Positions 51,355 through 62,290 of a stretch of 64,000 nt of DNA are shown here, one piece after another; position 1 is the stretch's first letter, and every line of letters begins with the position of its first letter. This stretch comes from Dendrolimus kikuchii. Taxonomy: Eukaryota > Arthropoda > Insecta > Lepidoptera > Lasiocampidae. The position numbers and the translations under genes were made by a program. Location: assembly GCA_019925095.2 (NCBI GenBank), contig CM034392.1, forward strand, positions 2,735,501 through 2,799,500, read 5' to 3'. The notes beneath the pieces were generated by a model. The model ran no database searches. It saw nothing but the letters and a program-made list of their open reading frames with translations, and was not told the DNA's origin.

Positions 51355-52011
51355 TTGAAAAGGAGCTCATTAGAAGTTTAAATTTATAACTGATTTATAA
51401 ATACTGTATTCATACTATCAAGCCTGTTTCCCATGCGGGACAAGCCTGTCTGCTGAGCTCATGCATTATAAAAAAAATAACTGCGTAGTACGTAAAAATC
51501 CAATAAAGTCCGAATTGGTACTACATGCCAATTTTCTACCTTTTGTCGACTACCGTCCGGCTTTTGAGCCCATTCCACTTTTTTCACCGTTATATATCTG
51601 AATTCCCCGACTGACATGCCTACTCTAGTTTCTTCTTTGACTTTTTTGACGAAATTGGCTTTTTGATGACAAAGGTTGCGCATTGTTCCAATTTTGTGTT
51701 ACACAAAATACTGTGGTTTTTATAACGGAACAGCGTATGCATGCAATTATTAGTTTTCAGGGTACAAATCAAATAATTTATTGGACAAACATATAAAAGG
51801 TGTTGTTATTTTAATAATGATCACGTATTTTGCCGGTTTGGCGTGCAATTTTTTAAAACTTATATACGTGCGTACTGTTCTTAATAATTCATTATTTATT
51901 TAATTTTAATTATAACTGCTAATGTTTCAACGTTATGTAATTACGTTTAACCTTAAATTTAACAAAATATTATACAAATAGATTAAATAAATAAAACAAA
52001 TACAAAATTTA
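51355..52011. other. No gene recognised
   Basis: AT-rich. The minus-strand frame at 51459-51683 has some charged residues (VGMSVGEFRYITVKKVEW) but no family was recognised. It may be a scrap of a coding element. Confidence 0.35.
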
Positions 52012-52525
52012 ATTTAGCATGTATGGAGTACTGCTCTCACCTTTGGAATGGCTCAGCCAAATATCAACTCGAAGCACTTGAGTCGATTGAGCGGAGAGCC
52101 AGGAGGCTGGTTGGCAACGACCAGCTTTTCGATGACAAAATGCAAAGTCTCGAACATCGACGCAGGGTTGCCAGCTTATCGGTTTTCTATCGGATTCACT
52201 TTGGAGAGTGTGCAGCTGAGCTCTTCGATCTGATCCCGCCATCTCCCTTCCATCATCGGACAACCAGACGAACCGGCATGCGGCATCGATATATGGTGGA
52301 TTTCCACATCTAGCTTCATCATACGCACCGCAAAGGAGTGGAACTCATTGCCTGAGTCTGTCTTTCCGGATACATATAACCTGGGTGTCTTTAAGTTCCG
52401 TGTGAATAGGTACCTTCTAGGCAAGCGTGCTGCATCCTAGACCATATCTTCGCCCCACATAGGGCAAGATTGTGGTCAAACGCGAACCTATAGAACAATA
52501 AAAATAAAAAATAAAATTACATATT
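52012..52525 (+). pseudogene. LINE F RT C-terminal fragment with one frameshift
   Basis: The first frame reads MEYCSHLWNGSAKYQLEALE, ESIERRARRLVG and [20 protein letters not shown] to [15 protein letters not shown]. After about 52310 another frame continues [20 protein letters not shown] and [11 protein letters not shown] and then stops. An A-rich tail follows at 52495-52520. This is the conserved tail domain of an arthropod LINE RT. The catalytic core is lost, and the single frameshift suggests a moderately old copy. Confidence 0.75.
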
Positions 52526-52526
52526 G

Positions 52527-53060
52527 TTACGAATTTGTAGGGGCTTAGTAGGATGTATATTCGAAAATGCTGTTGGAATTATCACAAAGTCACATTAGAG
52601 GTCCACACACGTAATTCACAGTTCTTAAAAGAATAGTCGAATAAAACAAAACCAAACCGTAGGGCAGACAATCCTTATCACATAAATCGCGCAAAGTTCA
52701 TCGTTATAAGATACCCGCTCCGAAAGTGCGACTAGGTAACGCCTCGTTCGCAGTTAGAACACGACTGGTGCATTTCCCGACTGACCGACCCTGATTCATT
52801 TGTAAATTAGACATGAGCTCCTAGCAACATGCCGCCCACTGGTTCTTGAAATCGTTAAATGGTCAGCTTAATGGCTTCCAAGAATTCGCATGAAATACCA
52901 ACAGCGGAAAGAAGGTTTTATGAAGTCTTACGACAGCGTGAACGAAGAGATTAGCGCGAACAATAGATTACTCAAATTACGTGTGTGTACCTACTTCTAA
53001 TAAACTTTGTGATAATTCCAACGCCATTTTCGAATTTACACCCTACAAATTCGTAACAAT
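52527..53060. mobile_element. Element with 60-bp terminal inverted repeats and TGTTAC/GTAACA ends
   Basis: The left end TGTTACGAATTTGTAGGG continues to GGAATTATCACAAAGT. The right end begins ACTTTGTGATAATTCC and ends ACAAATTCGTAACA, the inverse of the left. About 430 bp of non-repeated DNA lies between. The ends resemble the right end of the solo LTR family (…TCGTAACA), so this may be an LTR-derived fold-back or an inverted LTR pair. There is no coding sequence. Confidence 0.6.
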
Positions 53061-53574
53061 AAAGTTTTCGCTTTTATAAAACTGCTTTAGAACCCTAAGA
53101 AATAATCACTACGGACCACATCACAAATAATAACTCAGGTATACCCGCAATAATATACTAACGACAAATATTCTCAATAAATCAGGGCCAGGAGCCGATG
53201 GTAAAATATTGCTCGTTATATTCGTTCAGCGCTCATAAAAAGTTAGTGACCCACAAAACACGACGTCAGTGACATTCCGTTTCTCCCATTCCTAATCCGG
53301 ACTTAAATTTTAATAAAAGGCCGACGGTAAAGCCTTATTTATCAATGTTTAAGTTGAAAAAAGAGAGAAAAGCGGCTGTGACACTGGCCCGGTGTACATG
53401 GGGTATTCATTTCGTACGAAAATAGAATCTTAAATAGGTGATATCAATCTATATCGCTGGCTCTTGGGCTACACAATTTATTTACGACAATTTGTCATTA
53501 TTAAGAAAGCCAAGCTTCCGGGTCGGGTATAAAATTAAAATTCAATATTTTTGAATTGTGTTTAATGTATTAAT
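53061..53574. other. No feature recognised
   Basis: AT-rich intergenic sequence. Confidence 0.4.
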
Positions 53575-53830
53575 TAACAGAGAAATAATACAATTTCCTG
53601 CATTGGGGAGGCCTGTCGTAAGAGACGACAAAACAACTCACAGCCAGGTTGTAAGGTATTTGCCCATCTGGATGGCTACCATCACTGGTTTAGAGTATGT
53701 CGCCATAACGTGGCCAGCTTCCAGTTTCCCTTTAGAGAGCGGCAGCACAGTGGTACCACCTTTGCTGTTACAAATTCCATAGGCGTTGATAACCACTCCA
53801 TCAGGAGTCTAATTCTGCTATTGCAATATC
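53575..53830 (+). mobile_element. SINE C, diverged
   Basis: TTTCCTGCATTGGGGAGG, CCTGTCGTAAGAGACG and CCATCTGGATGGCTACC are clear. The second half is degraded and the A-rich tail absent (TCTAATTCTGCTATTGCAAT). Confidence 0.65.
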
Positions 53831-54463
53831 TTGGCTGTGAAGATATTCAAATTAAGATTTCATTGCGGTAGTGATAAAAGTTCGTAATCTACTAAATCCA
53901 CAATATCTTCTCGATATCATCTCGACGGAATAACAATAGAAAAAAATAGTATTAACATTAACAGAAGGCATTAGCCGAAATGAATATTGAAAAGCTATCA
54001 AAATTTTAAACATTTGTTTCGCATGTGTTCGCTTTTAAATATTGAGAGTGGCTTGCCACGTGCACGCTATTGGAGCTAACAGAATAGCGAAATCGGGCAA
54101 ACCTACGATTGAGACGATGGTAGTAGCAGAATTGGGCTCTATATGGGCCGACTATCTGAATTTATGCAACAAAAAAAAACTATTATATAAGAGGAGTCTT
54201 CATCGCTATTTTATCGTAAGCGACATTTGGAGCTAATTTTTTTTTGTTGCAAAAGGTATTTTAAAGCGTTACTACTTTTAGTTTTTTATTCAATAAGGTC
54301 TAATCTAACTAAAACTGAAAGTTTTAAAACAAAATAATACTTTTAAATACCTTAAATATAAAGGCTCGTATTAACGCAAAGCTTGCACAATTTTTAACAT
54401 GCGTAAATACCAGCAAAAATTCAAAATTATAAAAATTAAATTATCTACGTATATTTATAATAT
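53831..54463. other. No gene recognised
   Basis: AT-rich. TGGGCCGACTATCTG near 54144 and a following AAAAAAAA run could be another degraded SINE C 3' end. Nothing else. Confidence 0.35.
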
Positions 54464-54931
54464 TGTTACAACTCAGATCTCGACAAACACAAAATCCACC
54501 TGCATATCTGAAACAAAGCACATTTATTACCCGTCGGCATTTGAACTAATAACATTGAAATTCTTTTATAGTCGTCTTCTTTTGTTTACTTATTGGCATA
54601 CGGCCTATTGTTGTATTGTAATCATTAGCCAGGTGTTACGGATTTAAAGTACAAGCTGATTCTAGGAAATTCGGTTACGCGGCTGGGCGGACATATTGCA
54701 TCTGTGCAGTATAAACCAATGGCACGATTAAGGGAGGAGTTAGTCGAGCGAGAACCACCAGCGAAGCGATACCTGTGTACTACAATCGGGAGTCTAATAA
54801 GTGACGAACTTTGCGCGTTTTATTGAATTACGACCTTCTTGCATTACGTTTGGACTTGTGTTTATATGGTTCTAATAAACTGTATAATAATTCCAACGGC
54901 ATTTTAATTCGAATTCCTCGCACTCGTAACA
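54464..54931 (+). mobile_element. Solo LTR with 4-bp ATAT flanks
   Basis: It starts TGTTACAACTCAGATC and ends CTCGCACTCGTAACA. ATAT stands on both sides (54460-54463 and 54932-54935), a possible TSD. Promoter-like GTGCAGTATAAACCAATGG is near 54700 and AATAAACTG near 54880. Copies at 18025 (inverted) and 42473. Confidence 0.7.
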
Positions 54932-55236
54932 ATATAATAATTGTAATTGAGTGTGTCTAGTTTGTACAAAACTACAGGATAAATCAGGGGAGCTATCGAA
55001 CTAGCAGATTTGAAAAGGGCGATTTTTATAATTTGTGTCTGTCTGTTAGAGCATCAGGTGTAAACTACCTTACGGATTTTCGTGAAACTCTTAACAGAGC
55101 TACCTTATATCCCGTATCAACTCTTGGGATACTCTTTATCCCGATAAATGACGTCGTTTCCTTAGGATAGACCAATATAAAGTGACAAATATTTCCGTTA
55201 TCCTTTATAAATTTAAAAATCAATTTAACTGCTCTT
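54932..55236. other. No gene; probable repeat scrap
   Basis: A phrase ATCAGGTGTAAACTACC and ACGGATTTTCGTGAAACTC near 55045-55095 is typical of non-coding mobile DNA edges. No boundaries were seen. Confidence 0.35.
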
Positions 55237-55602
55237 ACATACATACATACATAGCTTCACGCCAGTTCCCTCGCGAGGTAGTCACGATCAACAGAGCGCC
55301 ATTCAGGCTTATTCTTACACACCTCACTCGCTTCTTTGACATTCATAACTCTTGTCATGCACGCTCGTCTGTTCTCACCGTCTGACATCACCTTCTGCTA
55401 GTACACGATCAATTTGATCATGGAAGGTGTGTCGTGGCCTTCCACGACTTCTGCATCCATCCACTTTTGCATTGTATATCTGGTTAGTCATTCTTTCCAC
55501 ATGCCCGAACCACCGGAGCATTCCTTTCCTTACCTTCACCCCGACACTCTCTTTCAGACCAACTCTCTTTCTTACTTCGGTATTACGAACGCGGTCCGCT
55601 CG
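55237..55602 (-). mobile_element. RTE-A insertion, 366 bp, exact TSD
   Basis: The 12-bp TTAACTGCTCTT occurs at 55225-55236 and 55603-55614. The coding part runs from NTEVRKRVGLKE to the stop region. GVGTDN-type sequence at the end is mutated (CGCGAGGTAG for GCGGGGTAG). Confidence 0.87.
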
Positions 55603-55614
55603 TTAACTGCTCTT

Positions 55615-55989
55615 CAAGTTAATAATCCTTTAACGTCTCTGAGTGTAACAGCACATCCTTATACTTCTCCCTTCACTTCCCGCGGCAGAAGTTCAAAATT
55701 ATTTATGGATATTGAATAAGACAAATTCGACATTAAGTATCTCCCAGATAAAATAAAGTTAAAAACGTAGACGTCAAAATGAAAAGAAAAAAAAAACCAT
55801 AGAGGGCACGTTGAATTTTTAATCTTCCATCTTGCCAAGATGGCGGATGATGTCACAATAACTATGGGGCTTTTGTAAATGAAGATTCCGACAATATTTT
55901 TGTGCGCTCTTCCGGTGAATAGATACGCGGGTCGGCGTTTTTTTCCGAATTGGAGGTATCAATGTAGTTTCAATGTTATTAATATCAAC
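55615..55989. other. No feature recognised
   Basis: AT-rich intergenic sequence. The phrase CATCTTGCCAAGATGGCGG at about 55829 contains a small palindrome. Confidence 0.35.
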
Positions 55990-56310
55990 TAGCGGCCCCG
56001 GCAGACGTTGTCCTGCTCTGAAAAAATAGAAATCTAGGACCCAATCCCAGCGCCACCTACCGGTTCCAATTGTGAATTTAAACCATCCCGGAACCCACTC
56101 AAACACACAAAAACAAAATCACCAAAATCGCTCCAGGTGATTAGGAGGATTATAGGACCCGATCTCAGCGCCAGCTACCAATTACAACGGGATAAGAAGT
56201 ACCCTATGTCCGTCTCCTTCTAAGCTACCTCCCCACCAATTTTCAGCCAAATCGGTACAGCCGTTCTTGAGTTATAAATAGTGTAACTAACACGACTTTC
56301 TTTTATATAT
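55990..56310 (+). mobile_element. Monomer related to the inverted dimer at 8.56 kb
   Basis: CTAGCGGCCCCGGCAGACG and AGGACCCAATCCCAGCGCCA, CCTACCGGTTCC correspond to AGCTGTCCCGGCACATG and GAACCCGATTCCAGCGCCA, CCTACCGGGTCC in the dimer. It ends in AACTAACACGACTTTC and (TA)n. Non-coding. Confidence 0.55.
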
Positions 56311-56333
56311 ATAATAATAATAATTATAATAAT

Positions 56334-56562
56334 CGGCAGACAAACACACACATTGTATATCCTTAAATTAAGCAAGTTACGCTTGTGTTATAGGTAATAT
56401 ACAACGAACTACTCTGGGGCCGATCCCAGACACCCAGACCATAGTAAATAACGGAGAAAATACGTTTTCGAAATTTACTATACCAGGAATCGATCCCGGA
56501 ACCTCTGCGTTGCAGTGAGTTACGCCGGCAAAGGCTTAGCCCGCTCAACCACAGAGGCCGTA
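56334..56562 (-). mobile_element. SINE A, full-length
   Basis: TCGGCAGACAAACACACAC to AACCACAGAGGCCGT. The B-box appears as GGAATCGATCCCGG and is slightly mutated. The copy is otherwise intact. Confidence 0.83.
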
Positions 56563-57126
56563 TATAGATAGATAGTAGTGCTAAGGAGTCTAGATGTGGT
56601 ACAGTCATGCTGAAATCCTTATTTTCATTACAGCTCGCGAGAGTTTTTAGCGGGGACTGAAAGGAGATGTTGTGCTGCGCAATTTTGTTTCCTAAAAATG
56701 TGTAAAATTACTCTAAAATGAACAGTAGTTGTAGGATATTGATAGTCTTTGAGTAGTAATTACGTGTTTGTGTGAGAAATGTGAACTGTATAGTCAAATG
56801 TGGCCTTTGGAGTTGTCACAAAAACTGCGTTAAATGGCGTCAGTTGATAAGCTACAGTTCAGCTGAGCTATATATACATAGGCTTAAGAAAACGAAGAAA
56901 CTATATTGTAATCTAAGATCTGGCTTAAAGGCCTAGCTGCCAAACCATAAACCTAAATAAATAAATAAGATTACAGCTCGCTGCTCCCGCTTAATCGGTG
57001 TGATACCACGCTCTCACTAAATATCGGCGTACAACGGTTAGCTTTGAGTTAAAAGTGTTTTTTACGATGAACAATACTTCCAGTGGCCCACTGTATCCCA
57101 TTCTTCACATTCCCTGTAACCCGTAC
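56563..57126. other. No gene recognised
   Basis: AT-rich. GTGTGATACCACGC near 56999 also occurs near 36923, a short shared phrase that may mark a diverged repeat. Confidence 0.35.
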
Positions 57127-57560
57127 CTCCTTTTTTTTAACGAGGGGTGATCCGTTTGAGGTCTATACGAGGAGTGTGGGATTCGCCACGTTGGGGTGGC
57201 ACTAGCACCGCAAACAAGAAGTACTATTGCCACACCACGGTCAAGGGTCAGCTCTTTGCCTTTACGCTAGGGCCAGGGGTGTATGGCCGTGCCGCTCTGC
57301 AAGCCCTGGCAAGCGACGGTCTTACGGTCTCTTCCACTGCCGCGGGGAGACAAGCGCCCGGTGACATTGTACTCTCTATGCGTGGGGTGGTTTATAACGC
57401 GACCCAAGAGAGAAGAAGTATGCACGCACGAAACGCCGCCCTCATTTTGGTGGTGGAGGTCTAAGGTCGCCCTCCGACGCCGACACGTCCTCCTTTGGCG
57501 CAAGAGGAGCAAGTTGTTACACTCACGCTCTCACACCACCTCCTCCTTGGTGAGCATGAC
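57127..57560 (-). mobile_element. GC-rich LINE 3' end, relative of 38838-39276
   Basis: The T-run at 57131-57138 is the poly(A) of a minus-strand copy. Next come ATCCGTTTGAGG, GTGTGGGATTCGCCA and GGGGTGGCACTAGCAC, shared with the 38.8-kb insert in reverse. The segment remains GC-rich to about 57560. The two open frames here (105 and 201 codons) run against the poly(A) direction and show no domain, so they are not called. Confidence 0.55.
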
Positions 57561-57667
57561 ACGCTCGCAGAAAGAGGATATGGCGTCCTATCCGAAACTC
57601 ATTAGCGCTGAGGTCGATTTACATATGACTACTATTGGAATGCTAACAATTTCGCTTTCCCCTTGCT

Positions 57668-58165
57668 TTTCATCCGTGCAGGAACGGAGAAAGAATACAA
57701 TTTCCTGCGGCCGGGCAGCCTGTCATAAGAGGCGACTTAACAACCCACAGCCAAGTGGTAGGGTAATTGCCCGACTGGATGGCTACCACCCCTGGCCTAG
57801 AGTATGCCGCCATAACAACCTTGAGTTGTGTTCCAGCATTAGTGACCAGGTTCCAGTCTCCCTTAAGAGAACAGCAGCGCATTTGTAGCACCTTGGTGTA
57901 GGAAATGTCCATAGGCGATGGTAACCGTTTTCCATCAAGTGGGCCGTCTGCCAGTCTGCTGAACTCCTGCAATAAAAAAATAAAAAATAAAAATTGCCGC
58001 CACCTTTCTTCTAGTTACTAAGGCTTCTCCAGGAGACGATAAAAATACAGGAGGTGGTCTTACAGCGTGTACGTATTATTATCCAGACCACGTTTTTTCT
58101 TTCATTTGTCATATGTCACCTACCTACTATCACTTTAGCGACACATGTGCATCATAACAGATTTT
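57668..58165 (+). mobile_element. Composite SINE C with the extra 3' segment, second copy
   Basis: A full-length SINE C (TCCGTGCAGGAACGGAG to CTCCTGCAATAAAAAA) is followed by the extension also present at 32150-32347 (AAGGCTTCTCCAGGAGAC, GGAGGTGGTCTTACAGC, CAGACCACGTTTTTTC). It ends near a T-run at 58161. Confidence 0.8.
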
Positions 58166-58534
58166 TTTTTAATTTCTCTGCCAATTGGTTTCACCTATAC
58201 ATAGTATTTGTTCCGTTCACATCGAACCGAAATTGAAAAAAAGTTTTTCGAAATTTAATTAATTAGAGGTTTTAGCTTGGGGAGTTTACAATTAAACATC
58301 AATCAATTTTCAGTTCGACGTTGAACGAAACTTCTATTTGATGTAGGGTTGCCCTGGCTGTAATTATTTAGGATTGTTAAGTAAATAGCACAAAATACGG
58401 CCTTCCCTGTAAACTTATCATCATTTCGTTCGGAAGATCCATTTCAAAACTTATGGTTTGTTTTCTTAGGCTTAGAGTCTCGCCATGCGCAGCGTATGTA
58501 ACATGCCGCCGCTTTACTCTTCTTCTTTTTCACT
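58166..58534. other. No feature recognised
   Basis: AT-rich intergenic sequence. Confidence 0.4.
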
Positions 58535-58768
58535 TGTCAGGTGGTAGGGCATTTGCCCATCTGGATGGCTACCACCCCTGGTCTAGAGCATGCCACCATA
58601 ACAATCTTGAGTTGTGTTCCGGCATTAGTGGCCATGTTCCAGCCCCATCTACGAGTCCAGAAGCACATTCGTAGCACTTTTAGTGTTGCAAATGTTTATA
58701 GGCGACGGTAACCACTTTCCATTACAATTGGGCCGTGAGTCTGTCTGCTCCAGTAATAAAAAAAACAA
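58535..58768 (+). mobile_element. SINE C, 5'-truncated
   Basis: It starts at CAGGTGGTAGGGCATTTG, the same internal point as the 31.9-kb copy, and ends CTGCTCCAGTAATAAAAAA. The 3' half is diverged (ACGAGTCCAGAAGCAC). Confidence 0.72.
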
Positions 58769-58844
58769 AGAACTTTGTGAGGTCTTGAGCATCCCTAATC
58801 CTTTAACCAACCATTCTTGAGCATCATTATGAAATTTTGCATTA

Positions 58845-58990
58845 CACGTTGATTTTCCGTTATTTAGTGAGATACTCTGGTCTGGGTGTCTGGCTTCGGC
58901 CCCAGTGTGATCCGTTATATAATATATTACCCATAACTCACGCGTAACTTGCTTAGCTTGAGAATGTACAAGTGTGCGTTTCCCTGCCGA
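58845..58990 (+). mobile_element. SINE A, 5'-truncated
   Basis: TTTTCCGTTATTTAGTG, CTCTGGTCTGGGTGTCTGG and GATCCGTTATATAATA lead to CTGCCGACA. The tRNA-like head is missing. Confidence 0.7.
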
Positions 58991-59004
58991 CATAAAGGTC
59001 AGCC

Positions 59005-59580
59005 CATAAAGCTACCCTTGATTGACTCCGGCTATCCACTATAGGGGAACGGACGGTATACCCGCCACGCTTATCCAAGGCAGCTTGATAGGTTTGACAC
59101 ATCGGTTATCTCGATGTGCAGGTTTTATCACGATGTTTTCTTCACCGTTGTTAGCACTTGATAATTGTAACTTTTGATTTTTTTTATTGCAGGAGATCAG
59201 CAAACGGGCAGACGGCCCACTTGATGGAAAACGGTTACCATCGCCTATGGACATTTGCAACACCAAAGGTGCTACAAATGCGCTGCTGCTCTCTTACGGG
59301 AGACTGGAACCTGGTCACTAATGCCGGAACACAGCTCAAGGTTGTTATGGCGACATACTTTAGATCAGGGGTGGTAGCCATCCAGTCGGGCAAATGCCCT
59401 ATCACCTGGCTGTGGATTGTTAAGTCGCCTCTTACGACAGGCACCTGGCCGCAGGAAATTGTATTCTTTCTCCGTTCCTGCGCGGTTAGATGCACGTTAT
59501 GTTGAAAAACTGCCGAAGTAGTGCATTCGTTGCGCCCAGGAGTTGAATCGGCGCCCTTTAAGTTGGGGCGCATACGCTAC
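59005..59580 (-). mobile_element. SINE B interrupted by SINE C
   Basis: 59005-59172 holds the 3' half (GGGGAACGGACGGTATAC, GATAGGTTTGACAC, CGTTGTTAGCACTTG). 59487-59580 holds the 5' half, with ACTGCCGAAGTAGTGC and a mutated B-box GTTGAATCGGCGCC. SINE C fills the gap. The TSD is not clear. Confidence 0.68.
59173..59486 (-). mobile_element. SINE C inserted in SINE B, full-length
   Basis: The tail TTTTTTTTATTGCAGGAGATC is at the left and the 5' end CTCCGTTCCTGCGCGG at the right. All internal blocks are present (GGGCAGACGGCCCAC, GTCGCCTCTTACGACAGG). Confidence 0.82.
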
Positions 59581-60199
59581 CACGACTTTTGTCTACCGAC
59601 AAAAGGATCTAAATCAGATATTTATAAATTTAAACCGATTATTCTGAGACACCCCTTTCTCGGTTCGTTCTCTCAACCAATATTATTGATCTGAACTCGT
59701 CTTATTCACGCAGACAATCAAAATGTCGCAGCTTTAATTGAGTTCGAAGGAAACTCTGAAATCCTGAAAACTCTTTCGGGTTAATATTGGTTCTGAGGAT
59801 CGGGCGGAGGCGGCTGTCGATAATCCGTCTTGTTTTAAATTAAACATAAATAAAATTCAAGTGTTAATTCTGGATATCTTTGTTATTACAATACCTCCTT
59901 TGCATTTTCTATTCTCTTACTTTTTTGGTATTGCGAAGTTATTCATAGCTGTTCACAAAGCTGTGGAAAGTGTTTCCGTCGCCTATAGGCGTTTGCAATA
60001 TCAGGGTACAGCCATCGCGTTGTCAGCCTTTAGGTCGGGTTGAGGCGATGAGATAGTGAAATCAGACAGCTGTCCCCTGTCTTCAAATGAAGATTCATTC
60101 ATACTGATTCCACTATCTCGTGTCCTCGATCTCAAGATAGAGGAGTATGTAATTAAGGAACTGAAAGCGTTCTTTGAGATAGTCAGGGGACTTCGCATA
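59581..60199. other. No gene recognised
   Basis: AT-rich. GTCGCCTATAGGCGTTTGC near 59978 recalls the SINE C 3' block. A possible inverted pair GATAGTGAAATCAG/CTGATTCCACTATC lies at about 60051-60117. Confidence 0.35.
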
Positions 60200-60527
60200 T
60201 CTATATATTAATACGTGAAGCAAAAACTTTCCACCCATTTTTACGAACATTGCGCGGACGGAGGAGTATGAAATTTCGCACACTTATAGTTTATATAAAG
60301 AAGCGACGAATGCTAATATTTTTTTTATAATTATGCATAAAAAATACATTAAATCAATAAAAAAACATTACACACACTACCATGTATTTGACATACACAC
60401 ACGCATATATACTCTTTTGTTTATTGTTCAAGTCAAATTAACAGTGTAGCCTTGGCGAAATCTGTGATTATAGAAGTCTTTGACATTAATTATTATGGTC
60501 GAATTTCGACCACGGATGACCACTAGT
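60200..60527 (+). mobile_element. Non-autonomous Helitron, both ends intact
   Basis: TCTATATATTAATACGTG, preceded by A, to GTCGAATTTCGACC, GATGACCACTAGT. The 3' hairpin is perfect. It shares with the 16.5-kb copy the loss of the CAGAACCTTAATAATG segment, so both belong to one deletion subfamily. Confidence 0.87.
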
Positions 60528-60560
60528 ATATAGTATTTTATTGCCGGTTCTTTTAGTAGG

Positions 60561-60880
60561 TACATACATACATACATACATAACTTCACGCCAGTTCCCT
60601 TGCGGGGTAGGCACGAACAACAGAGCGCCATTTAGGCTTATTCTTACACACCTCACTTGCTTTTTTGACATTCATAACTCTTGTCATGCACCCTCGTCTG
60701 TTCTTAAGGCTCCTGACATCACCTTCTGCTAGTACACGATCAATTTGATCATGGAAGGTGTGTCGTGGCCTTCCACGACTTCTGCATCCATCCACTTTTG
60801 CATTATATATCTGTTTAGTCATTCTTTCATCATGCATTCTTTCCACATGCCCGAACCACCGGAGCATTCCTTTCCTTATC
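60561..60880 (-). mobile_element. RTE-A insertion, 320 bp, 7-bp TSD
   Basis: TAGTAGG at 60554-60560 and 60881-60887. It encodes GMLRWFGHVERMHDERMTKQ to RAYPARELA in one frame, with the (TACA)n tail on the plus strand. Confidence 0.83.
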
Positions 60881-60887
60881 TAGTAGG

Positions 60888-61289
60888 CAAGGAAAGGAAT
60901 AGTAGGTAAATCAGTAGATATTCTTAACTCGCAATATACGTACCTATAATTACAATTCGAATATTTACTGCGAAGTACTAATTTGATCGCCAACAGCTCG
61001 AAGCATTTTCGCCCAGGAGTCCCTTTTATAATCCCAGGGAATTTCGTAATGCGAAATTGATTTCGACTCGATTGCGGCCTGTCCTAAGGTTGTTTGTTTA
61101 AAATGTTCTAAAGTGATTTGTTTGTTAACAACTCAAAATTGATGACTGGAGTGGAGTTGTCTTGTGTACATTGTAGTTCATTAATGAACTTTAGTATTTA
61201 ATTTAGAATTTCTTAGAATTGTATTGTGTTGTGGGTGGTATGATATTACTAATCTCTAATATCATACCTAATATAATAATCTTTATGCG
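60888..61289. other. No feature recognised
   Basis: AT-rich intergenic sequence. An inverted pair GGTATGATATTA/TAATATCATACC is at about 61237-61269. Confidence 0.4.
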
Positions 61290-61848
61290 TGCAGGAACGG
61301 AGATACAATTTCCTGCGTTGGGGCGGCCTGTCGTAAGAGGCGACTAAACAACCCACAGCCAGGTGGTAGGGTATTTGCTCGACTGGATGGCAACCATCCC
61401 TGGTCTAGAGTATGCCGCCATAACAACCTTGTGTTGTGTTCCGGAATTAGTGACCAGGTTCCAGTCTCCCTTAAGAGAGCAGCAGCGCATTTGTAGCACC
61501 TTTGGTGTTTTTTTATTATTATTATTAACAACTCTACGGACTCGAGTTCCGTACCCGTTTTTACAACTTAATTTCTAGATTTAATTTTTTGAATTTAACA
61601 CGCGCATTATTTATTTTGGTTCTTGTGTGTGACATAAATTTATTGATTTTTGTGTTGTGGTGCATGTATCTTACGAATAACTTATTATATTAATTTATTC
61701 TAGTTTTAATAATAAACTTATACTAATGTAGAGTGTATCTGTTACATGCTGGGCACCTTTGGTGTTGCAAATGTCCATTGGCGACGATAACCACATTTTA
61801 TTAGATGGGTCGTCCGCCTGTCTGTGCTACTCCAGCAATAAAACATCT
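61290..61848 (+). mobile_element. SINE C interrupted by repeat D
   Basis: 61290-61508 holds the 5' part (GTGCAGGAACGGAG, GGCCTGTCGTAAGAGGCG) and 61754-61848 the 3' part (TTGCAAATGTCCATTGGCG to CTCCAGCAATAAAA). CACCTTTGGTGT is present at both junctions. Confidence 0.82.
61509..61753 (-). mobile_element. Repeat D insertion, 245 bp, 12-bp TSD
   Basis: CACCTTTGGTGT at 61497-61508 and 61754-61765. The left edge TTTTTTATTATTATTATTAAC is the reverse of the A-rich 3' tail. CTACGGACTCGAGTTCCG and GTAGAGTGTATCTGTTAC identify the family. The copy is truncated at the 5' side at GCATGTAACAG. Confidence 0.85.
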
Positions 61849-62154
61849 TTTCAACACACTTGCTCATAAAGTGGCTCTATGGTCACCGCAATTAGGCACA
61901 GAATGACACCCATAATCAAACTGTGACTAAAAAACATTATAACTCACTAGTGAGTTATAGATCTGTTTTTTAAATTTTATTAGTTGAGTTGCTATGTTCT
62001 TAAAAAAGTTTTTATTAAAAAAAAAAGATCGTGTTCTATAGAACAAATAAATTAATGTTTCTATTGCTTGCTCATTTGTGTTTAATAAATAAAACTTTCA
62101 CTCATATATAACTTTTTTTATCTACTAAACAAAATGAGTTTTTGTTGTTATTTT
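61849..62154. other. No gene; palindrome
   Basis: AT-rich. A perfect palindrome-like ATAACTCACTAGTGAGTTAT at about 61940-61959. Confidence 0.45.
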
Positions 62155-62290
62155 ATTCACAAGTGTGTTGAAAAACGTCGTATGTATTGATGATTACCGT
62201 CCTCGGCTCTCTTAAGACCCTCGCCTACGGCTCGAGTCTCAATGGCGCCTCGGCGGTAATCACCAATGTTACACACTAGTACCATAATGT
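62155..62290. repeat. Imperfect inverted repeat, fold-back MITE-like
   Basis: TTGATGATTACCGTCCTCGG at about 62187 pairs with CCTCGGCGGTAATCACCAA at about 62251-62269. The outer parts AAGTGTGTTG and TTACACACTAGT also face each other. The centre is ACCCTCGCCTACGGCTCG. Non-coding. Confidence 0.5.

Noticed and set aside
57147..57888. Frames of 105 and 201 codons
   Set aside because: The second crosses from the GC-rich LINE end into SINE C, and both run against the poly(A) direction. No domain was recognised.
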